DNA from: an uncultured Bacillaceae bacterium
GTDB taxonomy: Bacteria > Bacillota > Bacilli > Bacillales > Alkalibacillaceae
Reading direction: 5' to 3'
DNA length: 18,651 bases
Assembly (NCBI GenBank): GCA_937983065.1
Contig: CALKAL010000017.1
Coordinates: 1 to 18,651, forward strand
Below, in pieces: positions 1-7,650 of the stretch. The notes beneath the pieces are model-generated. The model made no database searches, was not told where the DNA came from, and was given only the letters and a program-made list of their open reading frames with translations. Positions within the stretch are counted from its first letter, which is position 1. Every line of letters starts with the position of its first letter. The position numbers were made by a program, and so were the translations under genes.

Positions 1-24
1 AGAAACCTTTGAGGAGTGATGGTC

Positions 25-918
25 ATGTTAAAAACATCTTTAGACCGTATTTTAGACGGTACGAATAGCGTAAACATTAATGAAATTTTCGATCTGGCAA
101 AAAATGAATCGGTAAAAAAGGCAAGTGAAGATCAAAAGAAAGTTCTGTTCCTCGGTGTTGATATTCAAAATGATTTTATGGATGATGGGGCGCTTGGTGT
201 TCCTGGGGCGTACGAAGATGTGAAGCGGGTTAATCAATTTATTTATAACAACATTGACAAAATTACTAATATTGCGGTGTCTCTCGATACGCATCATACG
301 AATCAAGTTTTTCATCCTGAGTGGTGGGTTGATGAGAATGGGAATCATCCTGAGCCACTAACAATTATTTCAGCGGAAGATGTGGAAAAAGGTGTGTGGC
401 GAGCGGTCAATCACGAGGAAGAAAGTTTAGATTATGTTCGTAATCTGGAAAAGTCAGGTCAGAAGCAATTATGTATTTGGCCGTATCATTGTATTGAGGG
501 GACGCCTGGTCATTCATTAGAAAGTCAGTTTGCGCGGATGATTTATTTCCATTCAGCTGTGAGAAAGTCTCCAATTAAAATGATTGTAAAAGGGAAGGAT
601 CCTTTAAGTGAAATGTACGGAATTATTAAGCCTGAATATAGTGCTGATGATCAGACAGATTACGACCTTCTGAAATATGTTAAGCAGTTTGATCAAATAA
701 TTGTTGCGGGTGAGGCTGAGTCACATTGTGTTTATGAGTCGGTTAAGCAAATCGCTGACTATTATGCAGATGATAAAGATTTTACGTCTAGTATTTATGT
801 ATTAAAGGATGGAACGAGTTGTATCACTGGATTTGAAGAAGTTTCAAAAGAAGGATGGAGTCAGCTACAAGAGCAATACGGAATTAATATCGTTGACAGT
901 CATGAAATAAAATTATAA
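25..918 (+). CDS. Nicotinamidase-like cysteine hydrolase (isochorismatase superfamily)
   Basis: This is probably a cytoplasmic amidohydrolase that converts nicotinamide to nicotinate in NAD salvage, or acts on a related amide. With the start at 25 the protein has 297 residues. The family triad is visible: Asp46 in VDIQNDF, Lys189 in VKGKDP and the nucleophile Cys235 in ESHCVYES. The metal-binding pattern of nicotinamidases is also present: Asp88, His90 and His97 in LDTHHTNQVFHPEWW. The motif WPYHCIEGTPGH is typical of the larger nicotinamidases. The start at ATG 25 is chosen because GAGGAG at 11-16 lies eight bases upstream; the in-frame GTG 16 and ATG 19 overlap that site. It is longer than PncA (about 180-210 residues), with an extra N-terminal stretch of about 40 residues and internal insertions. 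The superfamily is certain; the exact substrate is inferred. Confidence 0.85.
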   Translation: MLKTSLDRILDGTNSVNINEIFDLAKNESVKKASEDQKKVLFLGVDIQNDFMDDGALGVPGAYEDVKRVNQFIYNNIDKITNIAVSLDTHHTNQVFHPEWWVDENGNHPEPLTIISAEDVEKGVWRAVNHEEESLDYVRNLEKSGQKQLCIWPYHCIEGTPGHSLESQFARMIYFHSAVRKSPIKMIVKGKDPLSEMYGIIKPEYSADDQTDYDLLKYVKQFDQIIVAGEAESHCVYESVKQIADYYADDKDFTSSIYVLKDGTSCITGFEEVSKEGWSQLQEQYGINIVDSHEIKL

Positions 919-923
919 TTTAC

Positions 924-951
924 AGCTACCTAATTAAGGGTAGCTTTTTTT
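924..951 (+). terminator. Rho-independent terminator of the hydrolase gene
   Basis: A seven-base-pair stem AGCTACC / GGTAGCT with an eight-base loop is followed directly by a run of Ts. It lies just after the stop codon at 918 and ends the hydrolase transcript. Confidence 0.85.
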
Positions 952-1075
952 ATGTCATTTTTACGATGAATTTGATTTTTATTGCCCGGGAAATGTCGAA
1001 GGATTTACTGGGAGAGAATCTTTTAGCGACAAAAAGACAAAAGTAGTGTCTTCACTTAAAAATTCGTTAACGTTT

Positions 1076-1104
1076 TTCACAAATATCAATAAATATATGA
1101 TAAT
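1076..1104 (+). promoter_or_regulatory. Sigma-A-type promoter for the sigma-ectodomain gene
   Basis: TTCACA (1076-1081) and GATAAT (1099-1104) are separated by 17 bases, close to the vegetative consensus. Transcription would start near 1111, giving a short leader with the ribosome binding site at 1128. I saw no ECF-type AAC motif at -35, so autoregulation is not evident from the sequence. Confidence 0.55.
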
Positions 1105-1139
1105 TTAATAGTTAAGGATTGGGACTTGAGGTGAGGAGT

Positions 1140-3197
1140 TTGAACTTTGATTATGATTCATCCGCATTTTTACAGTTAACGAATGAGGAAGCTGTTGATT
1201 GGGTGAAGGATGAATTTGGGGAAGAGTTAAAGAAATTAATTTTTACATATGTTGAAAATCACGAGATAACAGAGCATTTATTTCAGGAAGTATTGGACAC
1301 CATTTATCATCAATTTAAACGGTTTAAAGCCGAGTATTCTGTTAAACTGTGGATCTTCCGAATTGCGGTGAAAAAAAGCAAAAGTTTTTTAAGATTTCCT
1401 TTTAATCAAATTCGTTTGAAGGAAAAAAGAAAAACGGAAATGGATTTTCATTCGGCGGATAGTAAATTAAATAGTATCAAATCGATTTTTAATTTGCCAT
1501 TACAGGAGCGAGAAGTTCTAATATTACATGATTTTTATTTATTTTCTGCAAAAGAGATTAGTGAAATTTTAAGCGTGCGACAGTCAAAGGTTCATGCTCG
1601 TATGGAAAGTGCTTATCAGAAGTTGAAGGATAATCTAGGTGAGGGAACGGCAAAGCTTACTAAAAATGATTATGACAAATTTATCGAGGTTCAATTAATT
1701 TATGCGAAAAAGAATAATGAGTGGCACCGAGAAAAGAACATTAACTCAAAACGATATCTCATTCCAACGATCGCGTTATGTTCTGTTATTTTCATCGGGT
1801 TTCTCGTTGTCATAAATTTGGATGACACTGCAGGAAATGACGATATTGATGAAGAGCAAGCGACAGAAGAGGAAGATGAATTGGTAGATGATGTAGAACA
1901 AGGTGAGATAGAAGAGAATCATGTAGAGGAAGTCCCTGAAGAAGAAATAGTCGAACCACAATTTGAGTGGGAAGAAGTGAACAGTCGGGAAGAAGTGGAT
2001 AATTTTTATTCAGAGGTTGTTCCTCGTTTACATGAGGCAGAAGAGTATGGCTTAATAACTGAGATCAATGAAACAGCAACAATTGGAGAACTCGACTTAG
2101 AGCTCCATATCGAAAAAATGTGGCATACTTCGAATGGAATATACTTTTTTTATAGTATAGAGTATGATGAACGAATCCATGAAAGTGATTATTTGGATGC
2201 TATTTTTTCGATTAGGTCCAATGAATTTGGTCATGAAATGTATGGAATACGAGTTGGAGAAAAAGGTCTTATTTTTGATAACAAATTTTATCAAGTCGTT
2301 AAAACTGAACCTTTAAACCATTTAACACATGACGTTGTTGAATTTGATGAGGAACAGATCAGTTTAGGAGTAACCTTATATATTGATGACCGTATTTATG
2401 CAACAACAGATGCAATCGAGGTTGTGCATTCATATGATAGGGAGCTTGAAGAACAATATAAATATGATATCCCTGTACAGAAAAGAATAACAAAAAACGG
2501 AATTACAATAGATATCGATCGTATAGAAGTCGGTTTAGCTGGATATGAACTGTATGTGGACATTATTAATGAGCGCAGTGAACATTATTTAAATAATTTG
2601 TATGCATTTGTTGAAGCAGATACAGGGGAAGAGAGATTCATTTATATTTATGAGATGAGTAGGGAAGATGATCAAGAATATAAATTTGCCTTTGAATTAT
2701 TTAATAAAGATACAACAGAGTTGAATATTACGTTCGATTCTGCCTCCTATACGAGCGATGATATTGTTGAGTTTAGTTTTGATGTTTCTCAATATGATGA
2801 AGAATTTTATGAACAGGATCAAACGTTTGAACAACCTATTGATTTAGTTGCTGAGGTGATGTATACGGAAGTTTACATTGATCATTATATTTTGAATGAT
2901 GAAGGGATGGTCGTTCCGTTTTGGTTTCGATCTTTACATGATGAGATAAATTTAGATCAGCATATGTCTGTCGGAACAATTTCGCCAGGATTTGAAGACT
3001 TTCCTAATATGGTTAGAATAACGAACGAAGAGGATCAAACTCCAAGATACGTGATAAATCGTAGAGTGGATATTGGGGATGAAAATATAACGATTGATAA
3101 ATATTTTGTTATTGATTCAGAAGAAATCCATATTGAGTGGTTGAATTTGTGGTATGACGTGTTAATAGACGAGACTGTTGTCATTGATTTAGAGTAA
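1140..3197 (+). CDS. Membrane-tethered ECF-like sigma factor fused to an acidic extracellular domain
   Basis: The 685-residue protein has a two-part architecture. Residues ~20-85 resemble sigma-70 region 2 (LFQEVLDTIYHQFKRF, then VKLWIFRIAVKKSKSFL). Residues ~115-165 resemble region 4, with a helix-turn-helix (LQEREVLILHDFYLFSAKEI, then SVRQSKVHARMESAYQKLK). A basic linker precedes one membrane segment at ~206-226 (LIPTIALCSVIFIGFLVV). Next comes a strongly acidic Glu/Asp stretch at ~228-280 and a beta-rich domain of about 400 residues, also acidic, predicted to lie outside the cell. The ectodomain recalls those of Bacillus DUF4179/DUF5643 anti-sigma proteins, but I cannot assign it firmly. 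TTG 1140 is chosen because GAGGTG (1128-1133) lies six bases upstream; GTG 1131 and TTG 1119 are alternatives. There is no separate anti-sigma gene next to it. A likely role is sensing an envelope or ionic signal, with the sigma part released or held at the membrane. Confidence 0.75.
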   Translation: MNFDYDSSAFLQLTNEEAVDWVKDEFGEELKKLIFTYVENHEITEHLFQEVLDTIYHQFKRFKAEYSVKLWIFRIAVKKSKSFLRFPFNQIRLKEKRKTEMDFHSADSKLNSIKSIFNLPLQEREVLILHDFYLFSAKEISEILSVRQSKVHARMESAYQKLKDNLGEGTAKLTKNDYDKFIEVQLIYAKKNNEWHREKNINSKRYLIPTIALCSVIFIGFLVVINLDDTAGNDDIDEEQATEEEDELVDDVEQGEIEENHVEEVPEEEIVEPQFEWEEVNSREEVDNFYSEVVPRLHEAEEYGLITEINETATIGELDLELHIEKMWHTSNGIYFFYSIEYDERIHESDYLDAIFSIRSNEFGHEMYGIRVGEKGLIFDNKFYQVVKTEPLNHLTHDVVEFDEEQISLGVTLYIDDRIYATTDAIEVVHSYDRELEEQYKYDIPVQKRITKNGITIDIDRIEVGLAGYELYVDIINERSEHYLNNLYAFVEADTGEERFIYIYEMSREDDQEYKFAFELFNKDTTELNITFDSASYTSDDIVEFSFDVSQYDEEFYEQDQTFEQPIDLVAEVMYTEVYIDHYILNDEGMVVPFWFRSLHDEINLDQHMSVGTISPGFEDFPNMVRITNEEDQTPRYVINRRVDIGDENITIDKYFVIDSEEIHIEWLNLWYDVLIDETVVIDLE

Positions 3198-3200
3198 TTT

Positions 3201-3313
3201 GATCTTAAAATTAAGAATGTGATCATAAATCCAAAAACTTGATCATAAAATCAAAAATTTGATCATATCGCCCGAAAAATTGATCATAAAATAGAGAATT
3301 TGCTCATAAATAG
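3201..3313 (+). repeat. Tandem array of ~20-bp units with TGATCATAAA core
   Basis: Six units start with GATC or a variant at 3201, 3221, 3241, 3261, 3282 and 3302, so the period is 20 bases with one unit of 21. The core is TGATCATAAA followed by an A-rich tail. The first unit reads GATCTTAA and the last GCTCATAA. The array lies between the stop codon at 3197 and the terminator at 3342, so it should be transcribed as 3' untranslated RNA. I found no convincing coding sense in it. It shares period and layout with the arrays at 10623 and 13845. Confidence 0.85.
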
Positions 3314-3341
3314 CTACTTCCTTTAACAAGTAAAAATTTAG

Positions 3342-3370
3342 CTCTGTTTCGTTCACGAGGCAGAGTTTTT
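3342..3370 (+). terminator. Terminator downstream of the repeat array
   Basis: A ten-base-pair stem CTCTGTTTCG / CGAGGCAGAG (two G-T wobbles) with the loop TTCA is followed by TTTTT. It would end the transcript of the sigma-ectodomain gene after the repeat array. Confidence 0.8.
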
Positions 3371-3528
3371 CTAATTGGTTTCGTTTTGCATTTTTTCTTA
3401 GCCGCTTCGCTATTCGATAAAGTGCCTTTGCAATTTCCCGTCTGTTTAGTTTTTTAAAGTCGAAGCCAACCTTTTTTATGGTTATTTTTGCAAAGGATAA
3501 ATAGGTTAAAACTGCAAATTGTATTAGT
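3371..3528. other. Intergenic stretch with no identified gene
   Basis: This stretch lies between the terminator and the ribosome binding site of the lipoprotein gene. I see no clear promoter. On the minus strand one frame stays open and reads as a basic helix (segments KKVGFDFKKLNRREIA and KALYRIAKRLRKNAKR), but it has no ATG, GTG or TTG start and no ribosome binding site. It could be a decayed small gene or chance. Confidence 0.3.
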
Positions 3529-3543
3529 AAGGAGGTGATTTTT

Positions 3544-4746
3544 ATGAGGAAAATGCTTTTCTCAATTTTATTTCTTTCCCTTCTTTTAGTTAATTTAACC
3601 GGATGTCAAAATGAAAACGAAGGGTCAGAAGGAAATCATGTGAACGAGGTTGAAGATCTTGTCAGCTTTGATACGACAAGAGATACGATGCCTCGGTCGT
3701 TAGTCGGTAGTATTACGGATTTAAATGATGATTTTACAAATGAAAAAAAAATTATAAATAAGCCTGAACGTGAGGAAGTGCGGGGGATTTATTTGAACCC
3801 GTGGGCGATTAAAGAGGAAGAAATTGGGCGTTTTATCGAATTTGTAAAAGCTTCACCTCGATTTAACGCGGTCGTAATGGATTTGAAGGATGATAATGGG
3901 AAGTTGACGTATAATTCGAATGTTGATTTAGTGAAAGAAATTGGAGCGGATGATGGGGCGGTCATTGCTGATTTACCGTCTTTTTTAAAAAGGTTTAAAG
4001 ATGAGGGAATCTACACGATTGCTCGTATCGTAACGTTTAAGGATCCTTTTTTAGCGGAAAAAAAGTCGGAATGGGCGCTCCAAAGAAAGGACGGCTCCCT
4101 ATGGCTCGGGCCGGATAGCGTCAAATGGCTCGATCCGTACCGAGAAAAAATGTGGACTTATGTGATGGATATCGTTGAAGAAATTGCTGATAGCGGCATT
4201 AATGAAATTCAATACGATTATATCCGTTTTCCTGAAAATGCGAAAAAGGTTGATCAGGAAGTAGAATATGCGAATGCGGATCAATTAAATAAAGATGAGC
4301 TGATTGAGAAATTTTTGAAATATTCAAAGGAACGTTTGGATCACTATCCTGTTTTAGTTTCGGCGGATGTGTTCGGTCTTGTTACGAGCTCAACAGATGA
4401 TATGGGAATTGGGCAAACGTGGGAAAAGATGGCACCGCACATAGATTTTATTTCTCCAATGAACTATCCATCTCATTATTCAGCACAATCGTACGGGTTA
4501 CAAGAGCCGAATGATGAGCCGTATGCATTAATTAAGGCAGCTATGGAAGATGCCCTTGAAAGAAATCAAAGCTTGGAAATAGGTGAAGAACAGGCCGCGA
4601 CGATTCGGCCGTGGCTACAAGATTTTAATTATAAACGGACATATACGAAAGATGATGTGCTAGCTCAAATTAAAGCATTAAATGATCTCGGAATTAATGA
4701 ATATTTAATTTGGAATCCATCGAGTAAATATACTGAATTAGATTGA
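3544..4746 (+). CDS. Lipoprotein with DUF4015 glycoside-hydrolase-like domain
   Basis: This 400-residue exported lipoprotein probably acts on a surface or environmental glycan. A hydrophobic signal peptide ends in the lipobox LTGC, with the lipidated cysteine at residue 21. From about residue 75 to the end the sequence follows the DUF4015 TIM-barrel pattern: RGIYLNPW, VVMDLKDDNGKLTY, EIQYDYIRFP, SADVFGL and FISPMNYPSHY. The Asp in YDYIRFP and the acidic DLKDD motif are the likely active-site residues, but this is inference from related barrels and no substrate is known to me. The start at ATG 3544 has an excellent site AAGGAGGTGATT at 3529-3540; the in-frame GTG at 3535 lies inside it. The gene stands alone, between two terminators. 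Confidence 0.88.
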   Translation: MRKMLFSILFLSLLLVNLTGCQNENEGSEGNHVNEVEDLVSFDTTRDTMPRSLVGSITDLNDDFTNEKKIINKPEREEVRGIYLNPWAIKEEEIGRFIEFVKASPRFNAVVMDLKDDNGKLTYNSNVDLVKEIGADDGAVIADLPSFLKRFKDEGIYTIARIVTFKDPFLAEKKSEWALQRKDGSLWLGPDSVKWLDPYREKMWTYVMDIVEEIADSGINEIQYDYIRFPENAKKVDQEVEYANADQLNKDELIEKFLKYSKERLDHYPVLVSADVFGLVTSSTDDMGIGQTWEKMAPHIDFISPMNYPSHYSAQSYGLQEPNDEPYALIKAAMEDALERNQSLEIGEEQAATIRPWLQDFNYKRTYTKDDVLAQIKALNDLGINEYLIWNPSSKYTELD

Positions 4747-4756
4747 CTTATTAAAT

Positions 4757-4801
4757 CGATCCTCTAATGCTGCTGTATCACAATTAGGGGATCGTTGTTT
4801 T
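4757..4801 (+). terminator. Terminator of the lipoprotein gene
   Basis: A twelve-base-pair stem CGATCCTCTAAT / ATTAGGGGATCG with one wobble is followed by TTGTTTTA. The hairpin may also serve the convergent natRK transcript, but the T-tract on that strand is poor. Confidence 0.75.
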
Positions 4802-4846
4802 AGCCAAAATTTATGGTAAGGTTCACGTGAAGTTTTAGACCATCCC

Positions 4847-5066
4847 GCGTTAATATCATCACCACTCGCAGACCTCTTTGCAATTCAGGCATAAATATTA
4901 CTAAGTCTGCTCGCAAACCCCTTATAATTTCGGCATAATATCACTAACGACCGCTCGCAGCCTAGACAATTTTGCATTGAAATCATTAAAGTCTCCCGTA
5001 GCCCCGAGCATTTCCGCGTTATCGTCAATTCTCATTCCAGACCACCGCAATTTCACGTTAACGCTG
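4847..5066 (+). repeat. Degenerate array with a period of about 41 bp
   Basis: Related anchors recur at 4847 (GCGTTAATATCA), 4888 (GGCATAAATATTA), 4932 (GGCATAATATCA), 4973 (TGCATTGAAATCA), 5015 (CGCGTTATCGTCA) and 5054 (CACGTTAACG). Spacings are 39-44 bases, about twice the 20-21 bp seen in the other arrays. A second anchor, CTCGCAGACC or a variant, occurs at 4864, 4910, 4954, 4995 and 5034. The last unit runs into the final codons of natK. The array fills most of the 306-base gap between the lipoprotein gene and natK. Confidence 0.6.
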
Positions 5067-6021
5067 GGATTTTAATTTTTACAGTAAATTGTTCCTGTTT
5101 ATACGTAAAATCTAAAAGCCCGTTATATTTACGAACGATATCGTGTACAATTTTTGTTCCGTAGCCTCTTTCTTCGCCTTCTTTCGTTGAATGGCCAAAT
5201 GATTGATACAGTTTATCGAGGATATGAGTTGGAATGGGCATGGAATCATTTTTACATATTAAAATAAATAAGCCACTCCGCTTGAAAAATTCAAGGGATA
5301 AATACGCTTGGTTTCCTCGATTGTTTTGCCATTCTTCACAAGCTTCAATGCTGTTCGAGAGCAAATTACCAATTAGGGAGACAATTTCTTGATCGGTCAT
5401 CGGTAAAGAAGAAATCGGAATGTCCAAATCGTAATCCGTTGATATGCCGAGCTTTGTTGCTTTTCGATAAGAGCTATTTAAAATACCTGCAACAATGCCT
5501 TTTTCTCCTTTAATCGACATATTCGTCTCTTCATAAGTACCGACGAGGTCATCTAAATACGTTTTCGCCTCGTTCATTTGCTTTTTTTCTAACATGAAAT
5601 GTATGGCGGAAATATGTTTTAAAAAATCATGCCGCTCACTGCGAACTTTTTTAAACGTTTCATTCATTTGGTCGAGTTCTTTTTCGTAGTTCATCGTTTG
5701 TTTTTTCATTGCGGCGTCTTTTTTGGCAATGAAATGGCGTAGTCCTTCAATTAATATAAAGAGGATGAGTAAAATCCACGTATGCGTCGTATTCAAGTAT
5801 AATAATAAAACGCCGATTTGGATGATAAAAATTAAACCGTTTATCTTTTTATCTAGTTGATCAATCACATACAAGGTGGATCGATTTAAAATAAGTGGCG
5901 TGACGATTGAAATAATCGCCGCTAATGTCATATGTATGGCGAAATTTATGTTTATAGGCTGCCAAATTAAATGGCAAAAAAGTGTTATTCCAATAATTAG
6001 CGAATAAAAATATACATTCAA
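5053..6021 (-). CDS. natK: NatK-like sensor histidine kinase
   Basis: This is a 322-residue membrane sensor kinase that should phosphorylate the response regulator encoded just upstream. Residues 1-95 form about four or five hydrophobic segments with very short loops, so there is no large outer sensor domain. A coiled-coil-like linker follows. The phospho-acceptor motif is RHDFLKHIS with His131. The ATPase domain shows the N box GNLLSNSIEAC (~218-228) and the G box GYGTKIVHDIV (~286-296), typical of the GHKL group that works with LytTR regulators. The start is TTG 6021; the site AAAGGGTGA overlaps the stop codon of natR with six bases to TTG, which implies translational coupling. The assignment as natK rests on its position beside natR and natAB. 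Confidence 0.82.
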   Translation of the reverse strand: MNVYFYSLIIGITLFCHLIWQPININFAIHMTLAAIISIVTPLILNRSTLYVIDQLDKKINGLIFIIQIGVLLLYLNTTHTWILLILFILIEGLRHFIAKKDAAMKKQTMNYEKELDQMNETFKKVRSERHDFLKHISAIHFMLEKKQMNEAKTYLDDLVGTYEETNMSIKGEKGIVAGILNSSYRKATKLGISTDYDLDIPISSLPMTDQEIVSLIGNLLSNSIEACEEWQNNRGNQAYLSLEFFKRSGLFILICKNDSMPIPTHILDKLYQSFGHSTKEGEERGYGTKIVHDIVRKYNGLLDFTYKQEQFTVKIKIPALT

Positions 6022-6034
6022 ATAAGTTCACCCT

Positions 6035-6733
6035 TTAAAAATAATGCTCTTGCAAAAATTTCACTTTATCCTTTGTAATCATCGCTTTTTCGTCAATGCC
6101 TTCGAAGGAGACGACGTATGAGTTTTTCGCATATAAAGAAAAGTTTTTTACATAATGAATGTTAATAATAAATGAGCGGTGAGATCGGATAAAGTCCCGC
6201 TCTCTTAGCTCTCCTTCTAATTCATTTAATGTTAAATACGTTTTAATCGTTTCGTTTTTCGTGTAAATTGTCGTTGATCGCCCCGAACGTTCGATAAAAA
6301 TAATATCTTTCTTCTGGACGATATGAATGTCGTTATTCAGTTTTAAATAAAGTCTTCCTTTTATAGCGGAATGACGGGTTTTATTAAGTAATCGTTCGAT
6401 TGATTTGACGAGTCGCTCCTTTGGGTAAGGCTTCATAATGTAGTCGTGTACATTGAGCTCAAACGCGTGAACGGCATACCCACTCACTGCAGTTACGAAA
6501 ATGACTTCAATATTTAGAGCGTGGGAATGAATGATATCCGCCAGTTCATAGCCTGATAAATCCGGCATTTCGATATCAGCAATTAAAACGTCAATCGTCT
6601 CTTTTTTTATTTGTTGATAGGCATCTTCAGCAGATGTCGTGGCAAAGACAATCTCAATCCCTTCAATGGCTGAGACAATCGCATACATTTTGTCTAAATC
6701 AATTTGCCTATCGTCAACTAATCCTACTTTCAT
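6035..6733 (-). CDS. natR: NatR-like LytTR response regulator
   Basis: This is a 232-residue transcription regulator. The receiver domain occupies residues 1-~115, with the acidic pair Asp7/Asp8, the phospho-acceptor Asp53 in IADIEMPD, Thr81 and Lys101. A LytTR DNA-binding domain follows at ~128-228 (YLKLNNDIHIVQKKDIIFIE, FIRSHRSFIINIHYV). The ribosome binding site AAGGAAGG lies eight bases before ATG 6733. It forms an operon with the kinase gene, 13 bases downstream, and is divergent from natA. In B. subtilis NatK-NatR activates natAB, so the same control is expected here. The direct repeat at 6800-6831 is its best candidate binding site. Confidence 0.87.
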   Translation of the reverse strand: MKVGLVDDRQIDLDKMYAIVSAIEGIEIVFATTSAEDAYQQIKKETIDVLIADIEMPDLSGYELADIIHSHALNIEVIFVTAVSGYAVHAFELNVHDYIMKPYPKERLVKSIERLLNKTRHSAIKGRLYLKLNNDIHIVQKKDIIFIERSGRSTTIYTKNETIKTYLTLNELEGELRERDFIRSHRSFIINIHYVKNFSLYAKNSYVVSFEGIDEKAMITKDKVKFLQEHYF

Positions 6734-6767
6734 GATTTATCCTTCCTTATTTCGTTCCATATTTTCT

Positions 6768-6776
6768 ATTTTAACA
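6768..6776 (-). promoter_or_regulatory. Extended -10 promoter for natR-natK
   Basis: On the minus strand the sequence TGTTAAAAT fits the extended -10 form TG-n-TATAAT with one mismatch. Transcription would start near 6761, giving a leader of about 28 bases that includes the ribosome binding site. No good -35 box is seen, as expected for an extended -10 or activator-dependent promoter. Confidence 0.4.
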
Positions 6777-6799
6777 TTAAATATTTTTAATTTGACCAA

Positions 6800-6831
6800 T
6801 TCGCGACATAAAACAACCTTTTCGCGACATA
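6800..6831. promoter_or_regulatory. Candidate NatR (LytTR) direct-repeat binding site
   Basis: TTCGCGACATA occurs twice without mismatch, at 6800-6810 and 6821-6831, so the repeats are 21 bases apart. LytTR regulators bind pairs of short direct repeats spaced about two helical turns apart, which this matches. The centre is 82-83 bases from both the natR and natA start codons. A TACGAT -10-like element at 6859-6864 lies suitably downstream for activation of natA, with no good -35. Confidence 0.65.
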
Positions 6832-6897
6832 GGTGAAGAAGTACTCCTTGTTTCAATGTACGATTAAATCAACGATAACAAGAAGGGAGTTATTTAA

Positions 6898-7650
6898 ATG
6901 ATTGAAGTAAAGGATGTGTCGAAGCGGTTTATAGATAAGAAAAGGCATGTTACGGCGTTAAACCATGTTTCTTTTACGGTTGAAAAAGGGCAAATAGTCG
7001 GTTTATTAGGAGAAAATGGTGCGGGTAAAACGACATTGCTGCGAGCCATAGCTACACTTTTAAGTATAGATGAAGGAAATATTTTAGTGGACGGCTATGA
7101 CACGGTTAAAAATCCAGAAAAAATTAAGACGAAAATGGGTGTTTTATTCGGTGGTGAGACAGGGCTTTATGACCGGTTAACCGCTCGGGAAAACTTAAAA
7201 TATTTCGCTGCGTTATATGGTATGAGTAAGCATGAGACGAAAGTGCGAATCGATGAATTATCGCGAATGTTCGGGATGCGAGACTTTTTAGACCGGAAAG
7301 TGAAAGGATTTTCTAAAGGGATGCGCCAAAAGCTTTCGATTTCTCGCTCAATTATTCATGATCCAGAAATTATTTTATTTGATGAGCCAACAACGGGTCT
7401 TGATATTACAGCCTCGAATGTGTTCCGCCAGCTCGTTCATCAATTAAAGCAACAGGATAAGACGATTATATTTTCAAGCCACATCATGGAGGAAGTTTCG
7501 ATGTTATGTGATTCTGTGGCGATGATTCATAAAGGGGAAATCGTCTATCACGGTATGCTAGAAGATTTGTATGCAGAAGAAGATAGTAGAGATTTGAACT
7601 ATATTTTCATGAGTAAGCTAGTGAGGGGAGATGGCGATTATGCTTCGTAA
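6898..7650 (+). CDS. natA: NatA-like ABC transporter ATP-binding protein
   Basis: This is the ATPase subunit, 250 residues, of an ABC-2-type exporter. In B. subtilis NatAB extrudes Na+. The nucleotide-binding motifs are complete: Walker A GENGAGKTT (~38-46), signature FSKGMRQK (~138-145), Walker B IILFDEP (~158-164), D-loop TGLD and switch His195. The segment VLFGGETGLYDRLTARENL replaces the usual Q-loop and is characteristic of NatA-like proteins. GGGAG at 6885-6889 precedes ATG 6898 by eight bases. The stop codon overlaps the start of natB, so the two are cotranslated. Transport of Na+ is inferred from the combination of NatK, NatR, NatA and NatB types. Confidence 0.9.
   Translation: MIEVKDVSKRFIDKKRHVTALNHVSFTVEKGQIVGLLGENGAGKTTLLRAIATLLSIDEGNILVDGYDTVKNPEKIKTKMGVLFGGETGLYDRLTARENLKYFAALYGMSKHETKVRIDELSRMFGMRDFLDRKVKGFSKGMRQKLSISRSIIHDPEIILFDEPTTGLDITASNVFRQLVHQLKQQDKTIIFSSHIMEEVSMLCDSVAMIHKGEIVYHGMLEDLYAEEDSRDLNYIFMSKLVRGDGDYAS

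Noticed and set aside
3201..3313. CRISPR array
   Set aside because: Units are contiguous at 20 bp with no separate unique spacers of 30-40 bases, and no cas genes are present.
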